DNA of 64,000 nt, taken from Citrobacter werkmanii NBRC 105721. GTDB taxonomy: Bacteria; Pseudomonadota; Gammaproteobacteria; Enterobacterales; Enterobacteriaceae. Location of the stretch: the NCBI GenBank assembly GCA_000759755.1, contig BBMW01000007.1, forward strand, positions 62,001-126,000. Reading direction: 5' to 3'. The translations under genes were made by a program, and so were the position numbers. A model generated the notes under the pieces. That model saw only the letters and a program-made list of their open reading frames with translations, searched no databases and was not told where the DNA came from. This document shows positions 38,647-47,951 of this stretch, in pieces. Numbering within the stretch: position 1 is the first letter of the stretch; every line of letters starts with the position of its first letter.

Positions 38647-39747
38647 ATGGTAAATTTTCGTCAGCCCAGGGATATTGCACAAGTGCTGCTAACGGTGCTG
38701 TTTTTAGCCATCATGATTGTGGCCTGTCTCTGGATTGTGCAGCCCTTTATCCTTGGTTTTGCATGGGCGGGTACGGTGGTCATCGCAACCTGGCCTATCC
38801 TGTTACGCTTGCAAAAACTACTGTGGGGACGCCGTTCACTGGCGGTGCTGGTAATGACCCTGCTGTTGGTACTGTTGTTCATCATTCCTATCGCGCTGCT
38901 GGTTAATAGCATTGTTGATGGCAGCGGACCGTTGATCCATGCCGTCACCGCTGGCGATATGACGCTGCCGGATCTGGCGTGGTTGAACAGTATTCCGTTG
39001 GTGGGAGCCAAAATGTATGGCGCATGGCACAGCCTGCTGGATATGGGCGGCGCGGCCATTATGGCCAAAGTTCGGCCTTATATTGGCGCCACAACCACCT
39101 GGTTTGTCGGTCAGGCTGCGCATATTGGCCGCTTTATGATGCATTGTGGCCTGATGCTGCTGTTCAGCGCCCTGCTGTACTGGCGTGGTGAGCAGGTGGC
39201 GTTAGGGATCCGTCATTTCGCGTGTCGTCTGGCATCCAAACGCGGTGATGCCGCCATTCTGCTGGCGGCGCAGGCCATTCGTGCTGTTGCGTTAGGTGTT
39301 GTGGTTACGGCTCTGGTGCAGGCGGTCCTCGGCGGCATTGGTCTGGCGGTAACCGGCGTGCCGTATGCGACGCTGCTGGCAGTATTAATGATCCTCTCCT
39401 GCCTGGTACAACTGGGGCCGCTACCGGTGCTGGTCCCGGCCATTATCTGGCTGTACTGGACCGGAGATTCAACCTGGGGCACCGTACTGCTGGTGTGGAG
39501 CGGCGTAGTTGGAACGCTGGATAACGTCATTCGCCCAATGCTGATTCGTATGGGGGCCGATTTGCCGCTGATCCTTATCCTTTCCGGAGTCATCGGCGGA
39601 TTAATCGCATTCGGCATGATTGGTCTGTTTATCGGCCCGGTAGTCCTGGCCGTGTCCTGGCGTCTGTTCTCAGCCTGGGTAAATGAAGCTCCTGCGCCGG
39701 GGAGCGATCCAGATGAACTCCTCGCCGAAATAGAAAGCAACAAGTAA
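38647..39747 (+). CDS. ydiK: YdiK, AI-2E family (UPF0118) membrane protein
   Basis: A 366-residue inner-membrane protein with about eight hydrophobic segments. It begins with an N-terminal hairpin (VLFLAIMIVACLWIVQPFILGFAWAG), followed by a periplasmic region near residues 85-140 and a C-terminal bundle containing GPLPVLVPAIIWLY and DNVIRPMLIRMGADLPLI, the family signature. The family includes TqsA (autoinducer-2 export) and sodium-type antiporters; the substrate of YdiK is not known. It is monocistronic, followed by a hairpin terminator. Confidence 0.92.
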   Translation: MVNFRQPRDIAQVLLTVLFLAIMIVACLWIVQPFILGFAWAGTVVIATWPILLRLQKLLWGRRSLAVLVMTLLLVLLFIIPIALLVNSIVDGSGPLIHAVTAGDMTLPDLAWLNSIPLVGAKMYGAWHSLLDMGGAAIMAKVRPYIGATTTWFVGQAAHIGRFMMHCGLMLLFSALLYWRGEQVALGIRHFACRLASKRGDAAILLAAQAIRAVALGVVVTALVQAVLGGIGLAVTGVPYATLLAVLMILSCLVQLGPLPVLVPAIIWLYWTGDSTWGTVLLVWSGVVGTLDNVIRPMLIRMGADLPLILILSGVIGGLIAFGMIGLFIGPVVLAVSWRLFSAWVNEAPAPGSDPDELLAEIESNK

Positions 39748-39754
39748 CCCAACG

Positions 39755-39780
39755 TCAGGCGGCATTGTCGCCTGATTGTT
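39755..39780 (+). terminator. ydiK terminator
   Basis: TCAGGCG (39755-39761) and CGCCTGA (39769-39775) form a 7-bp stem with a 7-nt loop, followed by TTGTTT. It lies 7 bp after the ydiK stop. Confidence 0.75.
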
Positions 39781-39881
39781 TAGCAGTGTTAATCTATTTC
39801 ACCCTGGTACTGAGTTAAACCGAACGGTACCCTCCCCGAAGCACTCATTTATGTCGCAAATTCTTTACAGTTTTTAAACTA

Positions 39882-39925
39882 TTGAGATGAATCTGATCGA
39901 CGCGAAAAATCTGTATGCCTACTAT
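39882..39925 (+). promoter_or_regulatory. rprA promoter with RcsB box
   Basis: TTGAGATGAATCTGATC at 39882-39898 resembles the RcsB box known upstream of rprA in E. coli. TACTAT at 39920-39925 is the -10, placing the start at about 39932. The Rcs phosphorelay would activate rprA on envelope stress. Confidence 0.65.
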
Positions 39926-39931
39926 TAGCTC

Positions 39932-40036
39932 AAGGCTGTAGATCAACACATTGATTTATAAGCATGGAATTCCCCTGAGTGAAACAACGAATTGCTGTGT
40001 GTAGTCTTTGCCCATCTCCCACGATGGGCTTTTTTT
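39932..40036 (+). ncRNA. rprA: RprA small RNA
   Basis: The 105-nt sequence matches E. coli RprA almost base for base. It contains ATTGATTTATAAGCATGG, the seed region CCCCTGAGTGAAACAACG and the 3' terminator CCCATC-TCCCACG-ATGGG with a T-run. RprA pairs with the rpoS leader through Hfq and relieves inhibition of translation, and represses csgD and ydaM. Position between ydiK and ydiL is as in E. coli. Differences are confined to the 5' end. Confidence 0.95.
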
Positions 40037-40197
40037 TGTCCTTCACACGCCTCTCCACTCGGCTGGTTGTAAAACACAGCACCTCTTCCCCGCTATCCAA
40101 CAAATAATATTGCACAAAATACTGTGACTCTCTTCAAGCCGAAATATCCACAGCAATGTTATTACTATTCCACCGTCTTTTATGAGGTAATCAAATA

Positions 40198-40554
40198 ATG
40201 AACGCATTAGAACTGCAGGCTATCCGCCATATTTTTGCTATGACGGTGGAGGAAAGCGCTATGTATATCTCGCGTGATAATAATGTTGTCGTATGGCAGC
40301 AATGGGAAAATGGCGAAAAGGAAATCCCGGAGGACATCGCACACATTTGTCAAGAAATGAAAGCCAGGCGGAAAGTAAGAATTAATGCAGTTATCGACAA
40401 AATAAACAATCGTATCGGTAATAACACCATGCGTTTTTTCCCCGACCTGAACTCATTTCAGGCGGTTTATCATCACAACGATTTCCTCGACTGGAAAATC
40501 TATCAATCGGCTGCTGTTGAACTCTATGCTCACGACCTCGAGCGTTTGTGTTAA
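40198..40554 (+). CDS. ydiL: YdiL, helix-turn-helix protein (DUF1870)
   Basis: A 118-residue cytoplasmic protein equal in length to E. coli YdiL. Residues 1-60 resemble an XRE-like helix-turn-helix (LQAIRHIFAMTVEESAMYIS, VVWQQWENGEKEIP), and the rest is a DUF1870 domain. The crystal structure of the E. coli protein shows a lambda-repressor-like fold; DNA targets are unknown. AGGT lies 8 bp upstream of the start. It is followed by ydiM at 47 bp. Confidence 0.92.
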   Translation: MNALELQAIRHIFAMTVEESAMYISRDNNVVVWQQWENGEKEIPEDIAHICQEMKARRKVRINAVIDKINNRIGNNTMRFFPDLNSFQAVYHHNDFLDWKIYQSAAVELYAHDLERLC

Positions 40555-40601
40555 GTGTTACAACGCCATACCGATTTAGCCTATTCGCTGAGTAACATAT
40601 T

Positions 40602-41822
40602 ATGAAAAACACCTATTTCTCCACTGCGATAGGGCTGTACTTTAATTACCTGGTCCACGGCATGGGGGTCATCCTGATAAGCCTCAATATGTCTTCACTG
40701 GAACACCAGTGGCAAACCAATGCCGCGGGTGTCTCGATTGTTATTTCCTCACTGGGCATCGGTCGTTTAAGTGTCTTATTAATGGCAGGCATGCTCTCCG
40801 ATCGCTATGGCCGCCGACCGTTTATTATTTTCGGCATGATCTGCTACCTGATTTTCTTTGTTGGCATCATCAATACTCATAGCATTTTTATCGCCTATGC
40901 ATTTGGCTTTCTGGCGGGAATGGCCAATAGTTTTCTCGATGCCGGAACCTATCCCAGCCTGATGGAGGCGTTTCCCCGCTCACCCAGTACAGCCAATATA
41001 TTAATAAAAGCCTTCGTCTCCAGCGGCCAGTTTCTGCTTCCCATGATTATTAGTTTGTTGGTGTGGGCCGAGCTTTGGTTTGGCTGGTCCTTTCTGCTGG
41101 CGGCAGCCATTATGATACTCAACGGCGTGTTTTTGTTTCGCTGTCGTTTCCCGACGCATCCAGGGCGTCAAACCTCCACCAGGGCATTACCTGCTCAACG
41201 GGAAATCCACCAATCTGAACATCGTTGCTCGATTCTCGATCTTGCCAGTTACACCCTGTATGGCTACATCGCCATGGCGACATTTTATCTGGTAAGCCAG
41301 TGGCTGGCGCAGTACGGACAGTTTGTCGCTGGCATGTCCTATACGTTATCTATCAAATTGTTAAGCATTTACACCTGCGGCTCTTTGTTGTGTGTATTGA
41401 TTACTGCGCCACTGGCGCGCAAAGCGGAACGCGCGACATCGTTGTTGATGCTGTACACATTTATTTCATTTATTGCGCTGCTGATAGTTTGCCTGCATCC
41501 GACACCCTACGTGGTTATCGCGTTTGCGTTTGTCATTGGGTTTTCTTCAGCCGGAGGCGTGGTGCAAATCGGTTTAACACTGATGGCGGCACGCTTTCCA
41601 TATGCGAAGGGTAAAGCGACCGGCATTTACTACAGCGCAGGCAGCATTGCGACTTTCACCATTCCGCTGATTACAGCCAGGATCTCAGAGACCAGCATTG
41701 CTCATATCATGTGGTTTGATACTGGTATAGCCGCTGTCGGTTTTCTGTTGGCTCTGTTTATTGGTTATCGCAGCCGCAGCGCCTTAAAGCATCAACTAAA
41801 AATGGCGACGGTCGCAAAATAA
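40602..41822 (+). CDS. ydiM: YdiM, MFS transporter
   Basis: A 406-residue twelve-helix major facilitator. The MFS motif A is GMLSDRYGRRPF between TM2 and TM3. The central loop (FRCRFPTHPGRQ and on) is polar. It is a clear paralogue of the next gene, ydiN, and E. coli has the same pair. The substrate is unknown. The adjacent quinate/shikimate genes suggest a small hydroxylated acid (inference). The start lacks a strong Shine-Dalgarno sequence (GAGTAA at 8-10 bp). Confidence 0.92.
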   Translation: MKNTYFSTAIGLYFNYLVHGMGVILISLNMSSLEHQWQTNAAGVSIVISSLGIGRLSVLLMAGMLSDRYGRRPFIIFGMICYLIFFVGIINTHSIFIAYAFGFLAGMANSFLDAGTYPSLMEAFPRSPSTANILIKAFVSSGQFLLPMIISLLVWAELWFGWSFLLAAAIMILNGVFLFRCRFPTHPGRQTSTRALPAQREIHQSEHRCSILDLASYTLYGYIAMATFYLVSQWLAQYGQFVAGMSYTLSIKLLSIYTCGSLLCVLITAPLARKAERATSLLMLYTFISFIALLIVCLHPTPYVVIAFAFVIGFSSAGGVVQIGLTLMAARFPYAKGKATGIYYSAGSIATFTIPLITARISETSIAHIMWFDTGIAAVGFLLALFIGYRSRSALKHQLKMATVAK

Positions 41823-42060
41823 TGGAGATGCAATATTGTTCCTCTCCTCTGCAACATAATTGACTGCACTATTAAAATATCAGCAAAAATTCATCAGGAA
41901 GAATTAAATTCACAGTTTACGATGCAAAATACCTGGTAAGTTAAACGCCATGCTATGTAGGTTCTATGACTACTGAACGGTATATTAATCACAAGGTCGC
42001 CGAAATTTAAAAATATCGACAAGTACGGAACAATTTTAAAATCCGCAAGGAGTTGTGAAA

Positions 42061-43296
42061 ATGTCTCAAAATAAGACCTTTAACACGCCATTTCTTCTGG
42101 CGATAACCTGTATTTATTTAAGTTATTTCCTACACGGTATTAGCGTCATTACGCTGGCGCAAAATATGACGTCTCTCGCAGAAAAATTCTCCACAGACAA
42201 TGCCGGGATTGCCTATTTAATTTCTGGCATTGGTCTGGGACGACTGGTGAGCATTTTATTCTTTGGGGTGCTCTCAGATAAGTTTGGTCGCAAGGCGATT
42301 ATCCTGCTAGGCGCTATTCTGTATATGCTGTTCTTCTTCGGCATTCCCGCTAGTCCTAATCTGATGATTGCCTTTATTCTGGCCGTTTGCGTTGGTGTGG
42401 CTAACTCGGCGCTGGATACCGGCGGCTATCCGGCGTTAATGGAATGCTTCCCCAAAGCATCAGGATCGGCGGTTATCCTGGTTAAAGCGATGGTCTCGTT
42501 CGGACAGATGATCTACCCCATTGTCGTCAGCACCATGCTGCTCAACCATATCTGGTACGGCTATGCGGTCGTTATTCCAGGAGTACTGTTCGTCGCTATC
42601 ACCCTGATGCTGTTAAAAAGCCGCTTTCCCAGCCAGATGGTGGATGCCGGTATCGCCAAAGAGCTGCCACAGATGCACAGCAAACCATTGGTTTGGCTGG
42701 AAGGTGTCGCTTCCGTGATGTTTGGTGTCGCGGCGTTTTCAACCTTTTACGTCATCGTGGTCTGGATGCCGAAATACGCAATGGCATTTGCCGGCATGGC
42801 GGAAGCCGACGCCCTGAAAACCATCTCTTACTACAGTATGGGTTCGTTGGTCTGCGTATTTATTTTTGCCGCCCTGCTGAAGAAAATGGTTCGACCGATA
42901 TGGGCAAATGTGTTTAACGCCGGGCTGGCAACCATCACCGCAGCGGTCATCTATTTATATCCCTCTCCGCTGGTGTGTAACGCCGGTTCATTTCTGATTG
43001 GGTTCTCTGCCGCTGGCGGTATTTTACAGCTTGGCGTCTCAGTGATGTCAGAGTTTTTCCCCAGGAGTAAAGCCAAAGTCACCAGCGTTTATATGATGAT
43101 GGGTGGCGTAGCCAATTTTATTATCCCACTAATCACCGGATACCTTTCTAACATTGGCCTGCAGTACATCATTTTGCTGGACTTTGCATTTGCTCTGCTG
43201 GCCTTCATCACCGCCATCATCGTCTTTATTCGTTACTACCGCGTATTTGCTATCCCCAAAAATGATGTGCGGTTGGGCGAGCGTTATTTTCAATAA
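42061..43296 (+). CDS. ydiN: YdiN, MFS transporter beside quinate/shikimate dehydrogenase
   Basis: A 411-residue twelve-helix major facilitator. Motif A is GVLSDKFGRKAI. I start it at the ATG at 42061 because AAGGAG (42047-42052) is 8 bp upstream; an in-frame GTG at 42055 is too close. It lies 21 bp before ydiB and is probably co-transcribed with ydiB and aroD, so it most likely imports shikimate, quinate or a related compound; this is inference from position. Paralogous to YdiM, with the same domain layout and loop positions. Confidence 0.92.
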   Translation: MSQNKTFNTPFLLAITCIYLSYFLHGISVITLAQNMTSLAEKFSTDNAGIAYLISGIGLGRLVSILFFGVLSDKFGRKAIILLGAILYMLFFFGIPASPNLMIAFILAVCVGVANSALDTGGYPALMECFPKASGSAVILVKAMVSFGQMIYPIVVSTMLLNHIWYGYAVVIPGVLFVAITLMLLKSRFPSQMVDAGIAKELPQMHSKPLVWLEGVASVMFGVAAFSTFYVIVVWMPKYAMAFAGMAEADALKTISYYSMGSLVCVFIFAALLKKMVRPIWANVFNAGLATITAAVIYLYPSPLVCNAGSFLIGFSAAGGILQLGVSVMSEFFPRSKAKVTSVYMMMGGVANFIIPLITGYLSNIGLQYIILLDFAFALLAFITAIIVFIRYYRVFAIPKNDVRLGERYFQ

Positions 43297-43317
43297 ATTG
43301 TTTAGAAGGAGTATCAA

Positions 43318-44184
43318 ATGGACGTAACTGCTAAATATGAACTGATTGGTTTAATGGCCTACCCTATCAGACATAGTCTGTCACCAGAAATGCAAAACAA
43401 GGCATTAGAAAAAGCGGGACTACCTTTTACCTACATGGCATTTGAAGTCGATAACTCAACGTTTGCTAACGCGATTGCCGGCTTAAAAGCCTTAAAAATG
43501 CGCGGCACCGGGGTTTCAATGCCCAACAAGCAACTGGCCTGTGAATATGTTGATGAATTGACCCCTGCAGCCAAACTGGTCGGCGCGATTAATACCATCG
43601 TTAATGATGATGGTTACCTGCGCGGTTACAATACTGATGGTACCGGTCATATTCGCGCCATTAAAGAAAGCGGCTTCGATATTAAAGGTAAAACCATGGT
43701 ACTGTTGGGCGCAGGTGGCGCGTCTACGGCTATTGGCGCGCAGGCGGCGATTGAAGGCATCAAAGAAATTAAGCTGTTTAACCGTAAAGATGAGTTCTTT
43801 GCTAAAGCGCAGGCATTCGCCAAACGCGTTAATGAAAACACCGATTGCGTTGTGACCGTTATCGATCTCGCCGATCGACAGGCTTTTGCTGACGCGTTGG
43901 CCAGCGCGGATATTTTGACCAACGGCACAAAAGTCGGCATGAAGCCGCTGGAAAACGAATCTCTCGTGACCGACGTTTCCCTGCTGCGCCCGGACCTGCT
44001 GGTAACCGAATGCGTTTATAATCCGCATATGACCAAATTATTGCAACAGGCGCAACTTGCGGGTTGCAAAACAATTGATGGTTACGGCATGTTGTTATGG
44101 CAAGGGGCTGAACAATTCAAACTCTGGACCGGGAAAGATTTCCCACTGGAGTATGTGAAACAGGTTATGGGTTTTGCAGCCTGA
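43318..44184 (+). CDS. ydiB: YdiB, quinate/shikimate dehydrogenase
   Basis: A 288-residue NAD(P)-dependent enzyme. The catalytic pair Lys71 (SMPNKQ) and Asp107 (YNTDGTGH) are present at the same positions as in E. coli YdiB, and [11 protein letters not shown] forms the nucleotide-binding loop near residue 133. It uses both quinate and shikimate with NAD or NADP, unlike AroE. AAGGAG lies 8 bp before the start. It is followed by aroD with 36 bp between. Confidence 0.97.
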   Translation: MDVTAKYELIGLMAYPIRHSLSPEMQNKALEKAGLPFTYMAFEVDNSTFANAIAGLKALKMRGTGVSMPNKQLACEYVDELTPAAKLVGAINTIVNDDGYLRGYNTDGTGHIRAIKESGFDIKGKTMVLLGAGGASTAIGAQAAIEGIKEIKLFNRKDEFFAKAQAFAKRVNENTDCVVTVIDLADRQAFADALASADILTNGTKVGMKPLENESLVTDVSLLRPDLLVTECVYNPHMTKLLQQAQLAGCKTIDGYGMLLWQGAEQFKLWTGKDFPLEYVKQVMGFAA

Positions 44185-44220
44185 CGGGCACGCATTTGTA
44201 ATATATTTAAAGGGTAATCA

Positions 44221-44979
44221 ATGAAAACCGTAACCGTAAGAAACCTCGTCATTGGCGAGGGTGCGCCGAAGATCATTGTCTCGCTGATGGGTAAAGACAT
44301 CCCCACGGTAAAAAGCGAAGCGCTGGCCTATCGCGAAGCGGATTTCGACATTCTGGAATGGCGCGTTGACCATTTCAGCGATGTCTCTTCCACAGATGCC
44401 GTGCTGGAAGCGACTCGCACCATCCGCGATGTGATAGCGGACAAACCGCTACTTTTCACTTTCCGCAGCGCCAAAGAAGGCGGTGAACAGGCACTGTCTG
44501 TCGAAAGCTATATTGCACTTAACCGTGCAGCAGTAGACAGCGGTCTGGTGGATATGATCGACCTGGAACTTTTCACCGGTGATGAGCAGGTTAGAGCGAC
44601 CGTCGAACATGCCCACGCGAAAAATGTCAGCGTGATTATGTCGAATCATGATTTCCATAAGACGCCAGCCGCGGAGGAGATCATCCAGCGTCTGCGTAAA
44701 ATGCAGGAACTTGGCGCGGATATTCCTAAAATCGCCCTGATGCCGCAAAATAAAACGGATGTGCTGACATTGTTGGGCGCTACGCTGGAAATGCATGAGC
44801 GCTATGCGGACCGGCCGATAATTACCATGTCGATGGCTAAAACTGGGGTGATTTCACGTCTCTCCGGCGAGGTTTTCGGTTCAGCAGCCACCTTTGGAGC
44901 AGTGAAAAAAGCGTCTGCCCCGGGACAAATTTCGGTCGCCGATCTACGTACTGTATTAACGATATTGCATCAGGCTTAA
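44221..44979 (+). CDS. aroD: AroD, type I 3-dehydroquinate dehydratase
   Basis: A 252-residue class I dehydroquinase. His143 (SNHDFHKTP) and Schiff-base Lys170 (PKIALMPQ) are both at the E. coli positions, and [18 protein letters not shown] holds the substrate. It makes 3-dehydroshikimate, the third step of the shikimate pathway. AAGGG lies about 7 bp upstream. It ends the ydiN-ydiB-aroD cluster. Confidence 0.98.
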   Translation: MKTVTVRNLVIGEGAPKIIVSLMGKDIPTVKSEALAYREADFDILEWRVDHFSDVSSTDAVLEATRTIRDVIADKPLLFTFRSAKEGGEQALSVESYIALNRAAVDSGLVDMIDLELFTGDEQVRATVEHAHAKNVSVIMSNHDFHKTPAAEEIIQRLRKMQELGADIPKIALMPQNKTDVLTLLGATLEMHERYADRPIITMSMAKTGVISRLSGEVFGSAATFGAVKKASAPGQISVADLRTVLTILHQA

Positions 44980-45019
44980 TAACAGAATATATCCACATTA
45001 CGATTAGCAATGCCCTGCC

Positions 45020-45049
45020 CCAGATATTCGCTTAACCACGAATATCTGG
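45020..45049. promoter_or_regulatory. Perfect 11-bp inverted repeat between aroD and ydiF
   Basis: CCAGATATTCG (45020-45030), 8-nt loop, CGAATATCTGG (45039-45049). There is no T-run after it, so it is not a classic terminator. It lies 88 bp before the ydiF start and could be an operator for the acyl-CoA operon or an RNA-processing hairpin after aroD. Confidence 0.5.
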
Positions 45050-45136
45050 CTGGCAGCTAAGCCTGATTAAATTAACTCACAATATTATTGTCGACTATAA
45101 CGACAGGTAGTCGCACGCATATAATCTGGAGTTCAT

Positions 45137-46732
45137 ATGAAATTTCCGAGACCAAACCGTATCGATGGTCGGGTACCCGTATTATCCGCAGCAGAAGCCA
45201 TTAATTATATTCCTGATGAAGCAACACTTTGTGTATTAGGCGCAGGTGGCGGTATTCTTGAAGCAACCACATTAATTAATGCATTGGCAGAAAAATACAA
45301 AAACACGCAATCACCACGTAATTTATCATTAATTAGCCCAACGGGATTGGGTGACCGTGCCGACCGCGGAATCAGCCCGCTGGCGCAGGAAGGTTTAGTC
45401 AAATGGGCGCTCTGCGGCCACTGGGGGCAATCGCCACGAATCTCCGACCTGGCGGAGCAGAATAAAATCGCTGCCTATAACTATCCTCAGGGCGTATTGA
45501 CCCAAGCTCTGCGAGCATCAGCAGCCCACCAGCCTGGCATTCTGAGTGACATCGGTATCGGTACGTTTGTCGATCCTCGCCAGCAGGGCGGCAAACTGAA
45601 TGAGGTGACGACCGAAGATCTGATCAAAGTGGTGGAAATCGATAACAAAGAGTACCTCTATTACAAAGCCATTGCGCCAAACATCGCTTTTATTCGCGCG
45701 ACTACCTGCGATAGCGAAGGCTACGCCACCTTTGAAGATGAAGTGATGTATCTCGATGCGCTGGTGATTGCCCAGGCCGTACACAACAACGGCGGGATCG
45801 TCATGATGCAGGTGCAAAAAATGGTGAAGAAAGCCACTTTGCATCCGAAAGCGGTGCGTATCCCGGGCTATCTGGTCGATATTGTGGTCATCGACCCCGA
45901 CCAAACGCAACTGTACGGTGGCGCGCCGGTTAACCGTTTTATTTCCGGCGATTTTGTCCTTGATGACAGCCAGCAAATTGCCCTGCCGCTTAACCAGCGT
46001 AAACTGGTGGCCAGACGCGCGCTGTTCGAAATGCGTAAAGGCGCAGTCGGCAACGTTGGCGTGGGCATCGCCGACGGGATTGGCCTTGTCGCCCGCGAAG
46101 AAGGTTGTGCCGACGATTTTATTCTGACGGTCGAAACCGGCCCGATTGGCGGCATTACGTCTCAGGGCATCGCTTTTGGCGCCAACGTTAACACCCGCGC
46201 CATTCTGGATATGACCTCCCAGTTTGACTTCTACCACGGCGGCGGGCTGGATGTGTGTTATTTAAGTTTTGCTGAAGTGGATCGGCACGGCAACGTCGGC
46301 GTACATAAATTCAATGGCAAAATTATGGGCACCGGCGGTTTTATCGATATTAGCGCCACCTCCAAGAAAATTATTTTCTGCGGCACGTTAACTGCCGGAA
46401 GTTTGAAAACGGAAGTTGCCGATGGCAAGTTAAATATCATGCAGGAAGGTCGGGTGAAAAAATTCGTTAACGAATTACCTGAAGTGACGTTCAGCGGGAA
46501 AATTGCCCTTGAGCGTGGTCTCGATGTGCGCTACATCACCGAACGCGCTGTATTTACGCTAAAAGAAGATGGCCTCCATTTAGTTGAAATTGCGCCAGGA
46601 GTCTCTTTGCAGGAAGACATTCTCGACAAAATGGACTTCACGCCGATTATTTCCCCAGACCTGAAATTGATGGACGAAAGATTATTTATCGATGCCTCGA
46701 TGGGCTTTGTATTACCCGACGCAGCCAATTAA
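45137..46732 (+). CDS. ydiF: YdiF, acyl-CoA:acetate CoA-transferase
   Basis: A 531-residue family I CoA-transferase with fused alpha and beta halves. Glu333 (TVETGPIGG) is the catalytic residue that forms the glutamyl-CoA thioester, at the same number as in the E. coli enzyme of known structure. GAGGGILE near residue 37 is the first CoA-binding loop. It moves CoA between short-chain acyl-CoAs and acetate. It is 13 bp before ydiO, with which it is probably co-transcribed. Confidence 0.96.
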   Translation: MKFPRPNRIDGRVPVLSAAEAINYIPDEATLCVLGAGGGILEATTLINALAEKYKNTQSPRNLSLISPTGLGDRADRGISPLAQEGLVKWALCGHWGQSPRISDLAEQNKIAAYNYPQGVLTQALRASAAHQPGILSDIGIGTFVDPRQQGGKLNEVTTEDLIKVVEIDNKEYLYYKAIAPNIAFIRATTCDSEGYATFEDEVMYLDALVIAQAVHNNGGIVMMQVQKMVKKATLHPKAVRIPGYLVDIVVIDPDQTQLYGGAPVNRFISGDFVLDDSQQIALPLNQRKLVARRALFEMRKGAVGNVGVGIADGIGLVAREEGCADDFILTVETGPIGGITSQGIAFGANVNTRAILDMTSQFDFYHGGGLDVCYLSFAEVDRHGNVGVHKFNGKIMGTGGFIDISATSKKIIFCGTLTAGSLKTEVADGKLNIMQEGRVKKFVNELPEVTFSGKIALERGLDVRYITERAVFTLKEDGLHLVEIAPGVSLQEDILDKMDFTPIISPDLKLMDERLFIDASMGFVLPDAAN

Positions 46733-46745
46733 AAGGAGTACCCTG

Positions 46746-47897
46746 ATGGACTTTTCATTAACTGAAGAACAAGAACTGTTGCTTGCCAGCATTCGCGAGC
46801 TGATTACCAGCAATTTCCCGGAGGAGTATTTCCGCACCTGCGATCAGACGGCGACTTATCCGAAGGAATTTATGCGAGCCCTTGCGGACAACGGCATTTC
46901 GATGCTGGGCGTTCCGGAAGAGTTTGGCGGCATCCCGGCTGATTACGTCACCCAGATGCTGGCGCTGATGGAAGTGTCAAAATGTGGCGCGCCCGCATTT
47001 TTGATCACCAACGGTCAGTGCATCCACAGTATGCGACGTTTTGGTTCCGCCGAGCAGTTGCGTAAAACAGCAGAAAGCACCATGGAAACGGGCGATCCGG
47101 CGTATGCGCTGGCATTAACCGAACCGGGAGCAGGCTCCGATAATAATAGTGCCACCACCAGCTACACCCGCAAAAATGGCAAGGTGTATCTCAACGGGCA
47201 AAAAACATTTATCACCGGCGCTAAAGAGTATCCGTACATGCTGGTCCTGGCTCGCGACCCGGAGCCGAAAGATCCGAAGAAAGCCTTTACGCTGTGGTGG
47301 GTGGATTCTAAGAAACCGGGCATTAAGGTTAACCCACTGCATAAAATCGGCTGGCACATGTTAAGCACCTGCGAAGTCTATCTTGATAACGTTGAAGTGG
47401 ACGAAAGCGATATGGTCGGCGAAGAAGGCATGGGCTTCCTCAATGTAATGTACAACTTTGAAATGGAACGCCTGATTAACGCCGCGCGCAGCACGGGCTT
47501 TGCCGAATGCGCCTTCGAAGATGCCGCCCGCTACGCTAACCAGCGCATCGCATTTGGTAAGCCGATTGGTCATAACCAAATGATCCAGGAAAAACTGGCG
47601 CTGATGGCAATAAAAATCGAAAACATGCGCAATATGGTGCTGAAGGTCGCCTGGCAGGCCGATCAGGAACAGTCGCTGCGAACCAGTGCGGCACTGGCAA
47701 AACTGTATTGCGCACGTACGGCAATGGAAGTGATTGACGACGCGATTCAGATCATGGGCGGACTAGGTTACACCGATGAAGCACGCGTATCCCGATTCTG
47801 GCGCGATGTCCGCTGTGAGCGGATTGGCGGTGGTACCGATGAAATCATGATTTACGTCGCGGGTCGCCAAATCCTGAAAGATTATCAAAATAAGTAA
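46746..47897 (+). CDS. ydiO: YdiO, acyl-CoA dehydrogenase
   Basis: A 383-residue flavoprotein, the E. coli length when started at MDFSLTEEQELLL; AAAGGAG is about 9 bp upstream, and the in-frame upstream start would run into ydiF. ALTEPGAGSDNNS and FITGAKEYPYML bind FAD and substrate; the C-terminal RCERIGGGTDEIMIY carries the region of the catalytic base. It should pass electrons to the ETF-like pair YdiQ and YdiR. E. coli YdiO is a crotonobetaine-reductase-like protein. Confidence 0.95.
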   Translation: MDFSLTEEQELLLASIRELITSNFPEEYFRTCDQTATYPKEFMRALADNGISMLGVPEEFGGIPADYVTQMLALMEVSKCGAPAFLITNGQCIHSMRRFGSAEQLRKTAESTMETGDPAYALALTEPGAGSDNNSATTSYTRKNGKVYLNGQKTFITGAKEYPYMLVLARDPEPKDPKKAFTLWWVDSKKPGIKVNPLHKIGWHMLSTCEVYLDNVEVDESDMVGEEGMGFLNVMYNFEMERLINAARSTGFAECAFEDAARYANQRIAFGKPIGHNQMIQEKLALMAIKIENMRNMVLKVAWQADQEQSLRTSAALAKLYCARTAMEVIDDAIQIMGGLGYTDEARVSRFWRDVRCERIGGGTDEIMIYVAGRQILKDYQNK

Positions 47898-47910
47898 GCG
47901 GTATAACTGA

Positions 47911-47936
47911 CCGGATAGCGCAGATGCGCTATCCGG
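47911..47936. repeat. Palindromic hairpin between convergent ydiO and ydiP
   Basis: CCGGATAGCGCA, GA, TGCGCTATCCGG: a 12-bp perfect stem with a 2-nt centre, containing the REP-like CCGGATA core. It lies between the ends of two convergent genes and probably ends both transcripts. Confidence 0.75.
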
Positions 47937-47951
47937 GACCGTGCGGGGGAA

